A DNA stretch of 64,000 nucleotides from Clostridium magnum DSM 2767 (GTDB lineage: Bacteria > Bacillota > Clostridia > Clostridiales > Clostridiaceae): positions 620,001-684,000 of the forward strand of contig NZ_LWAE01000001.1 of NCBI RefSeq assembly GCF_001623875.1, in the 5' to 3' direction. Each line of letters begins with the position of its first letter. The first letter of the stretch is position 1. This document shows, piece by piece, positions 17,339-27,095 of this stretch. Under the pieces are notes generated by a model that did no database searches, was not told the origin of the DNA, and saw only the letters and a program-made list of their open reading frames with translations. The position numbers and the translations under genes are program-made.

Positions 17339-17494
17339 GTGAAGGAAAAGGTTAAAAGTGTTATAGTTACTTATCCAGAAGATATGGATGAACTAACGAA
17401 GAACTATTCAAAGTCAATAGCAAGAGTACTTATAAAAATAGTGCCTCCACACCAGATAGATGAATTAATAAAGAGACTAGAAGATAAAGAATGA
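17339..17494 (+). CDS. Small protein divergent from the integrase
   Basis: A 51-residue ORF with GTG start and AGGGGGC upstream (an overlapping ATG is followed at once by a stop). It reads KVKSVIVTYPEDMDELTKNY then ends with HQIDELIKRLEDKE. Small ORFs of this kind often lie next to clostridial serine integrases and some are recombination directionality factors; this role is a guess. Confidence 0.45.
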   Translation: MKEKVKSVIVTYPEDMDELTKNYSKSIARVLIKIVPPHQIDELIKRLEDKE

Positions 17495-17880
17495 ATAACC
17501 AGTGACTCAAATAAGTAAGATATAACTTTTTTATTAAGACATGTTTTAGACAAGATATACTGATAACTATGTTACATGTTTAATTTAAGGGTTAACGAAA
17601 ATTTATTTAGAAACTACTAAAGAGAAAATTGAACGATGTTAAGGACTACAAAGTGTACAATATATATAGAAAGATATCTTATAGGACATATTTTCTGTAA
17701 GGTATCTTAATTTTATTAAAAGTTATTTTAAGTTTTAATGTGTAATTTTTAGAAACTGCTATATTAGGGAGGAGAACAAAACACAAAATAGAAAAAGGAG
17801 AAGGTTAGATATTTGATTAAATACATAATAATATAATAATGCTCTAAAATAAAAAGCATTGTGTTTTTGCAAGGATCAAA
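17495..17880. other. Intergenic stretch, no gene seen
   Basis: This AT-rich stretch of 386 nt has no convincing ORF or strong hairpin. GGGAGGAG at about 17767-17774 has no open frame behind it. Confidence 0.4.
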
Positions 17881-19033
17881 ATGGAAGAGATTACTTATAA
17901 TGGAGAATATGAATCTCAGAAAATTATAACCTTAAAACATGCTTTTAGGGTATTGAGTAGGGAAAAACTTGAAAAATTATCAAAAATCAATAGATACCCA
18001 ATAAATGATAACTCAAAGTATTCAGAGATATGTAAGAAGATAATAACTGACTTCGAAAATGGAAAAATTAGTAATGAATTTTATAATTCTATAAAGGAGC
18101 ATGCTTTTAATCCAGATTTAAATGTACTAGATGGTTTCTTTGTACAATTTGATAACAAAAATAAAGTTGCTATTAGTGAACTAAGAGAATTTTTTGAAAT
18201 GCCTAATAGTATAAGAAAAACAGCAGATGGGCAAGAAGAAGTAATATCATTCAAAATTATAAATTATTCAGAGCAGAGTATTAGAATATTAGCGACTATA
18301 AGCAAAGTCAAATATATATACGACTATAATAACGAATCAAGCTACACGTACTTGCTTCCTAGAAGGGCTATAATAGAAATATATGCAAACAATATTGTAT
18401 ATATACAAACTAGAAATTCTGGTATATATTGTGATATAAAAGGCATTATACAATTAGTATTACAGGATTATTTTAATGATAACAATTTAAAATTAGTCAA
18501 GCCGAAATTATCTCAGACACTTAGTATTGATTTAGAAACGAACGGACCTGTAGCAACGTATCAAATGATAAATAGCTATACTATTAAGTTTTTAGATATT
18601 ATATATGAGTTAGAAAACATGAAATATAATTTTAGCGAATTCTTTGTTAGTGCAATTACCTTTGATCATGAAGATGGATACAATATCGATTTAGATACTA
18701 TGATATATTCAACAAGTTTTGATGGCAAAAACTTATTTAGAGCACACTGAAGTGAGAAGTAAAATTTTAAATGGAAGAATAATTTTATCAGTTAACTTAC
18801 AGATAATTTACAATGAGACACTAGGTAATAATAAGTTCCTAATGCATAAAATTGATGCTGGCATAAATTATGAGAAAGGTTTTTTCAGAATTTATATTAA
18901 GGATAACGATAAAGTTGACAACTTTATACTAGAAAATGCATATATCAAATTAAAGGAATTATTTATAGATAATTTTTCAAGTAAAAATTTAAATAATGAA
19001 GATAAGATAAAAATATTATTAAGGGGTAATTGA
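17881..19033 (+). pseudogene. Unknown protein, frameshifted (or two overlapping genes)
   Basis: A first frame of 289 residues (17881-18750) runs into a second of 104 residues (to 19033) in the +1 frame. The sense carries over at a run of five A after GATGGC (about 18725): dropping one A would give one protein of about 385 residues. It is beta-rich, Asn/Ile/Tyr-rich and without signal peptide or membrane segment. I recognise no family. An ancient frameshift, a sequencing error in the homopolymer, or programmed frameshifting are all possible. It heads a four-gene cassette of unknown function on the mobile element. Confidence 0.5.
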
Positions 19034-19034
19034 A

Positions 19035-19286
19035 ATGGAGCAATTTAAGCTTTCTTTTAAATCTTCCTGGTTATATAAAGTTAATACAGTTGAAGATATA
19101 AAAGAACATAAGAGTGTTACACACGTTGGCACTATTAAAAATGTGGGCTTGTTACGTGCAACAAGAATAATTATGCAGGATAAATATGATCTTGCAGATA
19201 TTAGAAATGCCTTAGTTCATGGAGAGAATGATAAGGCACTAGAAATACTTAATTCAATTACAGAAATAAAGAAATATGTGAAATAG
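19035..19286 (+). CDS. Unknown small protein of the element
   Basis: An 83-residue protein starting 1 nt after the previous stop, with AGGGG upstream. The second half (LADIRNALVHGENDKALEIL) has the form of a small helical hairpin. It is probably co-translated with the preceding gene. No family recognised. Confidence 0.5.
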   Translation: MEQFKLSFKSSWLYKVNTVEDIKEHKSVTHVGTIKNVGLLRATRIIMQDKYDLADIRNALVHGENDKALEILNSITEIKKYVK

Positions 19287-19321
19287 GAATCCTCATACCT
19301 AAAATATGCAAATCTGTAGAA

Positions 19322-19729
19322 GTGGTAGAGGATGATATTAATAGTGAGCTTGTAGATTACATATTTACTAGAGATAAAAGTGGTGGCTCAGGTAATCTAA
19401 TATTAATTATAAAGTGTAATAGAAGCTTAGAGCATACATATGAGCTAATGACCGTATCAAATAATATAAATGTAATAAAGTTAGAATCGGATATTCCTAT
19501 AGATAAAAAGTATAATGTGATAGAAATACAAGGAATAAATAAAAGAGATGTAGGGACTCCATATATAACAATTGATTTTAAAATCAAGAAGGGTTTAAAT
19601 ATTGGAATCATAAAGATAAGTCTAATAGGAGAAATAAAAGAATTTTTAGGTGTTGAATTCACCTTAAGAAATAAGACAAAAGATAGAACAATTACTAGCA
19701 AGGCTCCCTTGAATTTAGAAGATATATAA
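19322..19729 (+). CDS. Unknown beta-rich protein of the element
   Basis: A 135-residue protein (GTG start at 19322, after GAAGTG only, so the start is uncertain) rich in beta strands and charged residues. It has no signal peptide. It ends the cassette and is followed by a strong terminator. A shadow ORF on the other strand covers it but lacks a ribosome site. No family recognised. Confidence 0.45.
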   Translation: MVEDDINSELVDYIFTRDKSGGSGNLILIIKCNRSLEHTYELMTVSNNINVIKLESDIPIDKKYNVIEIQGINKRDVGTPYITIDFKIKKGLNIGIIKISLIGEIKEFLGVEFTLRNKTKDRTITSKAPLNLEDI

Positions 19730-19758
19730 TAAACTTTATATGAAATATGAAAGAAGTT

Positions 19759-19792
19759 ATCATCCACCTTGTATAGGTGGATGATTTTTTAT
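19759..19792. terminator. Strong terminator after the unknown cassette
   Basis: ATCATCCACCT and AGGTGGATGAT form a perfect 11-bp stem with a 5-nt loop and are followed by TTTTTTATAT. The stem could also serve transcripts arriving from the right. Confidence 0.85.
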
Positions 19793-19867
19793 ATATAATT
19801 GTGAGAATCATAGGATATTTTCGATTATAGGTATTTCCTAAAAACATCAGTGTTTCATTTAACTATT

Positions 19868-20194
19868 TTAATGCATTTTTAATAACGCAATCATCAAGGC
19901 CATATTAATAATCTTTGAATTATTATCAGTTATCCCATAATGCTGAGCAATAAGTTTCTTTATTTTATCTTCCAGCTCCTTATTTATACTAATAGACTTC
20001 TTTACAGTTGAGCTGTGATATATAGAAAAGAATTCCTCGAAAATATCAGGTTGAGGCATATCTGCGGCATCCTTTTTTTGTGCTTTATCCTTGGATTTTT
20101 CAATAGAATTTACATTTGGCAGATTAGAAATCAAAGCTCTTAGTATCTCTTCGTTATTTTTATCTGTGCCATTAATTTTTTTCCCTCTTTCCAT
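19868..20194 (-). CDS. Small protein with ribbon-helix-helix-like C-terminus
   Basis: A 108-residue protein: a charged, disordered N-terminal 60 residues, then KKSISINKELEDKIKKLIAQ and NSKIINMALMIALLKM, the strand-helix-helix pattern of ribbon-helix-helix proteins. It lies downstream of two decayed recombinases on the same strand, with AAAGAGG or similar upstream. A DNA-binding accessory of the recombination module is plausible. Confidence 0.5.
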   Translation of the reverse strand: MERGKKINGTDKNNEEILRALISNLPNVNSIEKSKDKAQKKDAADMPQPDIFEEFFSIYHSSTVKKSISINKELEDKIKKLIAQHYGITDNNSKIINMALMIALLKMH

Positions 20195-20233
20195 AAGCTA
20201 ATTTACATCCTTTTGTAGTTGATCTACTTTTTT

Positions 20234-20485
20234 TTATATTGTTTCTAAACTATTCATTACAATAGAATGTTCAGTTTCTGTTTTATTATTTTTTTTGTGT
20301 TTTTTTATAGGCTCTTCAGGGTTATAACCAGGAATTAAGCTTAAAACCCCATTATCATGTTCGTAAATAGTAGCGAAATCATTTTTTATTTTCTCATCTT
20401 CGTTAGTTATAGTGTTATTTTCTTCAGAACCATTGTTATTGTTTGAATTATAAGAATTATCGTCTACACTCATATGTACCTCCAC
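20234..20485 (-). CDS. Small acidic, asparagine-rich protein
   Basis: An 83-residue protein with a low-complexity N-terminus (Asn/Ser/Glu) and a core FATIYEHDNGVLSLIPGYNP, ending in a basic patch. GGAGGT precedes the start (the internal ATG four codons on is also possible). It is not recognised; it belongs to the run of minus-strand genes behind the recombinases. Confidence 0.45.
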   Translation of the reverse strand: MEVHMSVDDNSYNSNNNNGSEENNTITNEDEKIKNDFATIYEHDNGVLSLIPGYNPEEPIKKHKKNNKTETEHSIVMNSLETI

Positions 20486-20648
20486 AAAAATACTTACTAA
20501 TATATGCTTATAGAGTTTATGAAGAAATTATTCACATTTATAGTGTTTATTTAAATGGGATAACATTTTTACTACTTATTTCATACTATACGCAGTTGAG
20601 TATTTATATCCGATAATAGTAATACTTAAGTAACAAAAACATAAAAAA

Positions 20649-20674
20649 GGCGGCATATGCTGGGATATGTCACC
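20649..20674. other. Imperfect palindrome overlapping the recombinase stop (candidate att site)
   Basis: GGCGGCATAT and ATATGTCACC are 10-nt arms with two mismatches (GGCGGCATAT against GGTGACATAT) around GCTGGG. The site covers the end of recombinase gene B. Size and form are those of a serine-recombinase crossover site. No second copy was found by eye. Confidence 0.3.
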
Positions 20675-22383
20675 CTATTACTTCTGAAGGATTAATGACT
20701 ATTTGTACCGAAGGTAGTCCATCTAGAAGATTAACAATTATTTTATCTACTACAAGATCTATTAATATTCTTTTTCTTCTTGTATCAAGTTTATTGATGT
20801 CTACAATAAAATTACTAAGAACTTTTTCAAATTCAGCTTTACTATTAATGTACTTGCGATTAAACTCTTCTTTCTTAGTCTCTTTCTCCTTATGATACTG
20901 GGATTTAACCTTAGATAAAAGAGTTTCTTGATAAATTAAATGACCTGCTAGATCTGATCTTAGACAACCCTCTAATTTTTCTTTATTTGATTTTTCTTTA
21001 GCATCAATTTTTACATATTCTTTAAGATCTTTATCAGTTAAATCTTTAAACATAATCTTAATGTTCTTGATTAATGAATCCAAATATTCTGTTTTACCAT
21101 ATAGATCTTTAGTTAACAAATCAAGTTCCTCTATTTTCTTTTCCTTTTCTTTGCAGTAAATATCCCAAATGTTATTAATGTTTTTCAATTTTAAAGAATG
21201 CTTTAGCTCTGAGATAACTATATTTTTAATTAATTCTTTTTTAAACACTAATTCGTATTTTCTACCAATATTTGTTTTGCATCTATATACACAAACATTA
21301 TTACCATCTTTGTTTTTTCCATAGTTTTTAGGCTTTAATTTTTCGCCACATATTCCGCATATTAGTTTATCTTTTAATAAGTACGGAGTATTGTAATATT
21401 TGGGGTCTTTTAAAGTGCTTTTATGAGCTCTAAGTTTTTTTAATGTATCCCAATATTTTTTGTGAATAAAGCATAGTGATTCATCATAATTTGATTGGGT
21501 AGTTTATAAGTGTCGGCCTGGATGCCTTCTTCCACCACGCCTATCCCAGGTTATATAACCAGTGTAAGTTTCGTTTTTTATAATGCTTTCTATTTTGCCT
21601 TTTGTCCAAGCGTTATTTCCACACATATCATTCATTAGCTGGGCAATCTTCCTATATCCATAACCTAGATTATAAAACTTAAATATGTTTACGATAAGAC
21701 TTCTTTCATAGATAGATGGTTTTAACTTGGCAATAGGCCTGGATCTACCAGGAATTTTTATTCTTTGAATAAGATAGCCATAAGGAGGCCTTCCACCTGC
21801 CCAGTTGCCATTTTTCACCGTGATTTTACTACCACTTTTTACTCTAATAGATATTACATTGGCTTCCAATTCAGCTACACTTGCAAGTATGTTATCTACA
21901 AATCTATTTATTTTTTTGTCTTCAATATCTATATTTTCTCCTGGGAGTGTATAATGAATTTTAATATTATTTCTATTAAGGATGTATTTAAGGGCTATAA
22001 ACTGCTCAAAATCTCTTGTCAACCAGTACTATAAGATGACCAATTTTTTTGTTTTGAGCTAAGTCAATTATATACTGTAGTATAGGCCTACTTTTTAGCC
22101 TTTCTTCAAGAGTCTTATCTACATTGTTAGTAAAAATTGTTGATGCAGGTTTTGTTTCTTCAAAAACTTTATCTTCATAAAGCTCCAATTTTTTAGGTTT
22201 ATCATTTTCATTTTTATAAGTTTTTTTATCGATATTTTCATTATACTCATCTATATACTTTAGAACTTGTTCTTTTTGGTACTCAGGTGAAAGGAGTTTT
22301 TCGCTTTGTTCAGTGGTAGATACTCTTATGCAAACTGCAGCTTTACTATTTGATATAGTCAATTCTATAGCTTCCTGGCTCAC
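20670..22383 (-). pseudogene. Large serine recombinase B, frameshifted
   Basis: Pieces in order on the minus strand: resolvase domain (from 22383, AAVCIRVSTTEQ, to HLIVLVDKRF near 22006); a second frame with the rest of the resolvase and the recombinase domain (22022-21504, AGGRPPYGYLIQR, IKNETYTGYITWDRRG); then, in a frame lacking its own start, a zinc ribbon (LICGICGEKLK) and coiled coil (to 20670). At least two frameshifts, near 22015 and 21505, disrupt it. Its start overlaps the end of recombinase A by 38 nt. Confidence 0.75.
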
Positions 22384-23455
22384 TTAGTTTCACCTTCTCA
22401 TTATTCTTGATTACAATTTTATTAATAGTGCTTTTAAACAGTTCTTGAGATATTCCTATGCTTCTTTTAAATTTATTAATTATGATAGCGTTGTTACTAG
22501 TTTGGTATATCTCAGCAATCTGTTCTAAAGCTATATTAATCTGAACAGCATTTTTTTTCTTGTCTATATCTTTTTCTTTATTTTTTTCATCATAGATTAA
22601 ATCACTAATACGACTATAATCAATATTAGTGTTAGGATTAAATGATTTAATTAGCTCATACATTTGTGTGTGCTGTTGTGATCTAATTTTGTTAATCCTC
22701 TCATCTTCCTTTGAAATTTCATCTTTAATCTTTTTTAACTCTTTTTCTTGATAGTGTTCAAGGTTTCTCTTTGAGAGCAAATCATTTATTATTTTATTTA
22801 ACAGAAAGTCTTCCATCCATACCTTTTCAATTTTAGAGCAACCTTTTAAACATCTATAAATATTAGGCTCCTTGATAAGGTATATAGGGTCTCCACAAGT
22901 TTTACAATATATAATCTTTTCTCCAGTCTTATTATCAATTGAAGGTTTATAACCTGAAGGAAGTTTATAGAAATATTCACCTTTTTTTCTTTTTGGCATT
23001 TTTCCAATAGCTATTCTTTCGGATAATATACTTGGCTCAAGCTCATCAACAGACATAATAATATTTTCTATAAACCCTGAAAGATAGCTGTTTTCATCTA
23101 CTTGATATTAAAATAATTTGAATAAATTATTTTAATATCGTGATTTTTGAAGAAATTTTTAATGTCAATAAGATCCTCAACTCTTCTTGCTAGTCTATCT
23201 CTTCTAAAAACAACCAAAGTTTTAAACTTTCCTTCCATACATAGCATCATACAGTAACTTCTTAAAACCAGGCCTATGCATTGGGTGAAACTTGGTAGCG
23301 GACTCTTCATCTTCGTAAACATCGTATACAAATAAATTTCGCTTTTTAATTTCTTCTCTAGCTAATGAAGCCTGTGAAATAAGTGAATTATTTTCTAGCT
23401 TAGTTGATTTTCTTGCGTAAATTGCAGCGTATTCTTCTGGAGTAGGATCACTCAT
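22346..23455 (-). pseudogene. Serine recombinase A, frameshifted
   Basis: The start at 23455 (MSDPTPEEYAAIYARKS) overlaps the stop of a 55-residue gene as ATGAGTGA. The frame breaks near 23230 and again near 23100; between the breaks VVFRRDRLARRVEDL is the conserved Arg motif. The last frame (from about 23090) starts with ILSERI, KRKKGEYFYKLPSGYK, followed by a zinc ribbon (CKTCGDPIYL, CLKGC) and a coiled coil. The part between resolvase and zinc ribbon is short, so the gene was a compact type or has also lost DNA. Confidence 0.72.
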
Positions 23456-23615
23456 TTTTAAGTCCCTTTCTACAAGCTCTTGTATCAATATCTTCTCCTA
23501 ACGGCAAATTACTTTCTAATAAGAAATCTATTATAAAATCAATTATTCTATTCGTTGAATCTATATCATTTTTATATTCAATGGTTACATTACTTATATT
23601 TTGCGATTCATTCAT
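23448..23615 (-). CDS. Small acidic protein in front of recombinase A
   Basis: A 55-residue ORF with a perfect GGAGG and 7-nt spacing before the ATG at 23615. It reads NESQNISNVTIEYKNDID and continues to RIIDFIIDFLLESNLPLG. It overlaps the recombinase start, so it belongs to the module. Function unknown. Confidence 0.5.
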   Translation of the reverse strand: MNESQNISNVTIEYKNDIDSTNRIIDFIIDFLLESNLPLGEDIDTRACRKGLKNE

Positions 23616-23619
23616 TATA

Positions 23620-24427
23620 AATCCTCCTACAATATTAATAAATATATTTTGCTTTTCGATAGTTTCTTATGGTATTACCTAACTTGTCATTATATGTAAT
23701 CATAATGACACCCCCCTACACATAATTATTTACAATATTTTCAAATTTAGTCGCTATAGTATAACTTTTAAAGTATGGTATAGGTATTTAGTAAGGATGA
23801 TTCTCATATTTTTCTAGATTCAATAGATGTAATAAACAGGAAGAAGAAATTAGTTATGTTTGCATTTCTATGTATATTCTTGGGTAAACTATTAACTCTG
23901 AATTGTAATATAGATTATGTAGTTTCTTGGTGAGGGGTTTAGTACGATTCGCCTCTACCATGAATACCCACGAACCGCCTGTATGTCGCTTAAATAGCGG
24001 ATTGCAGGCGGCCATGTTTTTATGTTGGGTGAGGGTATCTCCACAAAATATGTATTTTGTATTAAATAAGCAGAATAAAAAAGAGCAAATGAAAAATAAA
24101 CAAGAAAGACGATACAACTTATTTTGAATGCTAATCACATATATTTCAATTTTATGTATTTCAAACAATAATATTGATATAAAATTAAAGAAATAATGAG
24201 CGAATTAAAGAAAAAGTAACAACACTGACTATATTAATAAAAAAAATTTTGTTTCACCATAAATACGTATTTCCTACCTTTTTGAAACCGCACTACCGAA
24301 AAGTGCCTTCTTTTTCTTTGAAATTAGTAGGGTTATACTAATACTCGTATCAAGCATAAAAAGAAAAAACAAAATTTTAATAATTAATTTACCAATAAAA
24401 GTAAATTAATTGAAGGAGGAAATATAA
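23620..24427. other. Long intergenic region with a GC-rich structured patch
   Basis: No gene that I trust. The promoter for the recombinase module lies near 23640-23760, facing left. At 23930-24020 there is a GC-rich patch in very AT-rich surroundings: CCGCCTG and CAGGCGG flank CGCT TAAAT AGCG, a two-part stem-loop, with GAGGGGTTTAG and CGCCTCTAC just before. Weak ORFs on both strands cross it. It could be a structured RNA or the scar of a repeat. The last 100 nt should hold the promoter of the alcohol dehydrogenase gene. Confidence 0.4.
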
Positions 24428-25594
24428 ATGCAAAGATTTACTATACCAAGAGATGTTTATTTTGGAGATAATGCTATAGAGCATTTAAAATCAGTAAAAG
24501 GAACTAAGGCTATGTTAGTCATTGGTTCTGAAAGATTAATAAAAGATGGAACAGTTCCAAGAATACAAGAATTATTAAAAGAAGCTAATATTGAAACTGC
24601 AGTATTCTCAGGAATTGAAAATGATCCTTCAGTTGCAACGGTTAGAAGAGGGGGTGAAGCCATGAAAGAATTCAATCCAGATTTAATCATCGGTATTGGC
24701 GGCGGCTCACCAATAGATGCTGCTAAAGCAATGTGGATATTTTATGAATATCCAGAATTCACTTTTGAAGAGGCTGCTAAGCCATTTAACTTACCAGAAT
24801 TAAGACAAAAAGCTAGATTTATAGCTATACCGACTACAAGCGGTACTGGTTCAGAAGTTACTTCATTTTCAGTAATAACTGACCATGAAACAGGAGTTAA
24901 ATACCCAATAGCTGACTATAACGTAACTCCAGATGTTGCTATAGTTGATACTAATTTAGTTCAAAGTATGACTTCAACATTAGTTGCTAATACTGGAATG
25001 GATGCTTTAACGCATGCTTTTGAAGCTTATGTTTCAAAAGTTAGAAATCCTATAACTGATGCATTAGCTATGAAATCAATAGAAATGACTGTTGATAACT
25101 TAGTTAATTCATTCAAAGGAGAAGAACAAGCTAGAAAAAATATGCACATAGCTCAATGTTTAGCTGGAATGGCATTCTCTAATGCTATATTAGGAATAGT
25201 TCATTCAATGTCTCATAAAACAGGAAAAATATTTAATATTCCTCATGGATGTGCAAACGCAATATACTTACCGCATGCTATGCAGTTTAATGCTAAAACA
25301 GCTGGAGCTGATTATGCTGATATAGCTAAGAGATTAGGGGTAAAAGGGACAACAACAGATGAATTAGTTCAATCACTAGTTCAACTAGTTAAAGATTTTA
25401 GAGTTGCTATGAATATGCCTACTACTTTAAAAGAATTTGGAATATCAGAAGAAAACTTCAAGTCTAACTTAGATGAAATTGCTAAGAATGCAGTAGCTGA
25501 TCCTTGTACAGGTAGAAATCCAAGAGAAATATCTGTAGAAGAAATGAAGAAATTATTTGAAGCTACTTATTATGGAACAGAAGTGAACTTCTAA
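24428..25594 (+). CDS. Iron-containing alcohol dehydrogenase
   Basis: A 388-residue group III alcohol dehydrogenase, full length. The NAD(P)-binding signature IIGIGGGSPIDAAKAMW and the metal-site segments GMDALTHAFEAY (Asp and His), IVHSMSHKTG and FNIPHGCANA (His) are present. It closely resembles clostridial NADPH-linked butanol/ethanol dehydrogenases and reduces short aldehydes to alcohols or the reverse. GGAGGA precedes the ATG. Codon use is rich in frequent codons, suggesting strong expression. It could also reduce acetaldehyde from the aldolase pathway on the same element, which is inference. Confidence 0.88.
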   Translation: MQRFTIPRDVYFGDNAIEHLKSVKGTKAMLVIGSERLIKDGTVPRIQELLKEANIETAVFSGIENDPSVATVRRGGEAMKEFNPDLIIGIGGGSPIDAAKAMWIFYEYPEFTFEEAAKPFNLPELRQKARFIAIPTTSGTGSEVTSFSVITDHETGVKYPIADYNVTPDVAIVDTNLVQSMTSTLVANTGMDALTHAFEAYVSKVRNPITDALAMKSIEMTVDNLVNSFKGEEQARKNMHIAQCLAGMAFSNAILGIVHSMSHKTGKIFNIPHGCANAIYLPHAMQFNAKTAGADYADIAKRLGVKGTTTDELVQSLVQLVKDFRVAMNMPTTLKEFGISEENFKSNLDEIAKNAVADPCTGRNPREISVEEMKKLFEATYYGTEVNF

Positions 25595-25604
25595 GTTTAT
25601 GCAA

Positions 25605-25644
25605 AAAGTTATAGCTGGTTAATAACCAGTTATAACTTTAATTA
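25605..25644 (+). terminator. Terminator after the alcohol dehydrogenase gene
   Basis: AAAGTTATAGCTGGTT and AACCAGTTATAACTTT pair with one mismatch around a 3-nt loop, followed by AATTATTTAG. Confidence 0.65.
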
Positions 25645-25661
25645 TTTAGGAGGATGTACAA

Positions 25662-26930
25662 ATGAATATGTTAAAAGAAGAAGCAAATAGATGTCTAATG
25701 TGTAAAAATCCAAGATGTAAACAAAAGTGTCCTATAAGTACACCTATACCAGAGGTAATACAGTTGTTTAAAGACGACCAAATAGAAATAGCTGGGCAAT
25801 TATTATTTAATAATAATCCATTATCCGCTATTTGTGCAATAGTATGTCCACATGAGAATCAATGTAGAGGAAACTGTATTAGAGGAATAAAGGGAAAACC
25901 TATTGAGTTCTATGAAATTGAAAATCATATTTCAATGAAATTTCTAGAGTCTGTTCAATTTAATAAGCCAAATAACTTATTAAATGATAGGATTGCTATT
26001 GAAGGATCAGGTCCAGCTGGTATTACAATTGCTTTTATTCTTGCTTCAAAAGATTATAAAGTAACAATATTTGAAAGCAAAGAAAAAACAGGCGGGGTAT
26101 TAAGATATGGTATACCAGAATTTAGATTGCCTAAAGATATTTTAGACAAAATTCATGAAAAACTTATTCAGTTAGGTGCTAGAATAAGACCTAACACGTT
26201 AATAGGACCAGTGCTTACAATAGATAAGCTGTTTGAGGATGGATATAAGGCTATATTCCTAGGAACTGGTGTATGGAATCCAAAAACATTAAATATTAAG
26301 GGTGAAAGTTTAGGGAATGTTCATTATGCAATAGATTATTTAAAGTCACCGGGTGTTTATAATCTGGGCAAAAAAATTTGCGTAATTGGTGCAGGGAATG
26401 TAGCTATGGATGCAGCAAGAACTGCAAAGAGAAGCGGTGTTGAAGAAGTATATGCTCTTTATAGAAAAGGCTTAGAAGATATGTCTGCTACAAAATCAGA
26501 AATTTAAGAAGCAAAAGAAGATGGTGTTAAATTTGAATTATTTAAGGCACCTGTTGAGATATTAGAAGAAGGAGTAAAATATGTATCAACTAAAAAAGTT
26601 ATTGTTAAGAATGGCAAGGTTAATACAGTACCAGTAGAGGGAACGGAAGCTTTATTGTAATGTGATTCTGTAATAATAGCAGTAAGCCAATCACCTAAAA
26701 ATAATATAGTTTCAAATAACAAAGGCTTTGAAACTACTGATCAAGGTTTATTGATAACAGATGAACTTGGATATACTACAAGAGAAGGAGTTTTTGCTTC
26801 AGGTTATGTTGTTACAGGAGCTAAAACGGTAGTTGAAGCTGTTGCTCATGCAAAGACTGTAGCAGAGTCAATTGATACATTCTGCACAAATCTTAGGAAT
26901 AAAAATAAATATTTAATTGCTGCAAAGTAA
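25662..26930 (+). pseudogene. GltD-like NAD(P)H oxidoreductase with two in-frame stops
   Basis: The 422-codon frame covers a complete small-subunit glutamate-synthase-like (GltD/SudA) flavoprotein. An N-terminal Fe-S domain (CLMCKNPRCKQKCP, CAIVCPHENQCRGNC), an FAD motif that reads EGSGPAGI instead of GGGPAG, and an NADPH motif VIGAGNVAMDAA are visible. TAA codons interrupt the frame at 26505-26507 and 26658-26660 with no frameshift, each where Glu or similar would be expected. The first piece (281 residues) lacks the C-terminal part and is unlikely to work alone. Confidence 0.8.
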
Positions 26931-27055
26931 TTGTCCAAGTATGCTTGGGGTCTTATGAGATTGCACTTTATAAAGAAGCACTTTAATAATACGATTATAG
27001 GGAGGTGAGTAAGCTCATCTCCCTAATATTTTAACTGTGAGAATAAATAGGATAA
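26931..27055. repeat. Copy 1 of a duplicated intergenic segment
   Basis: From about 26921 to 27040 this segment, including the last codons of the GltD-like gene and a GGGAGGTGAG/CTCATCTCCC hairpin, is closely matched at 36076-36200. See the second copy. Confidence 0.75.
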
Positions 27056-27095
27056 ACTACCTTAAAGTTCTAAATAAAACATAGCTTGATAATAG

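Noticed and set aside
23854..24168. ORFs on both strands over the GC-rich patch
   Set aside because: They overlap each other completely, lack good ribosome sites and owe their length to the GC-rich hairpin; a structured non-coding element fits better.
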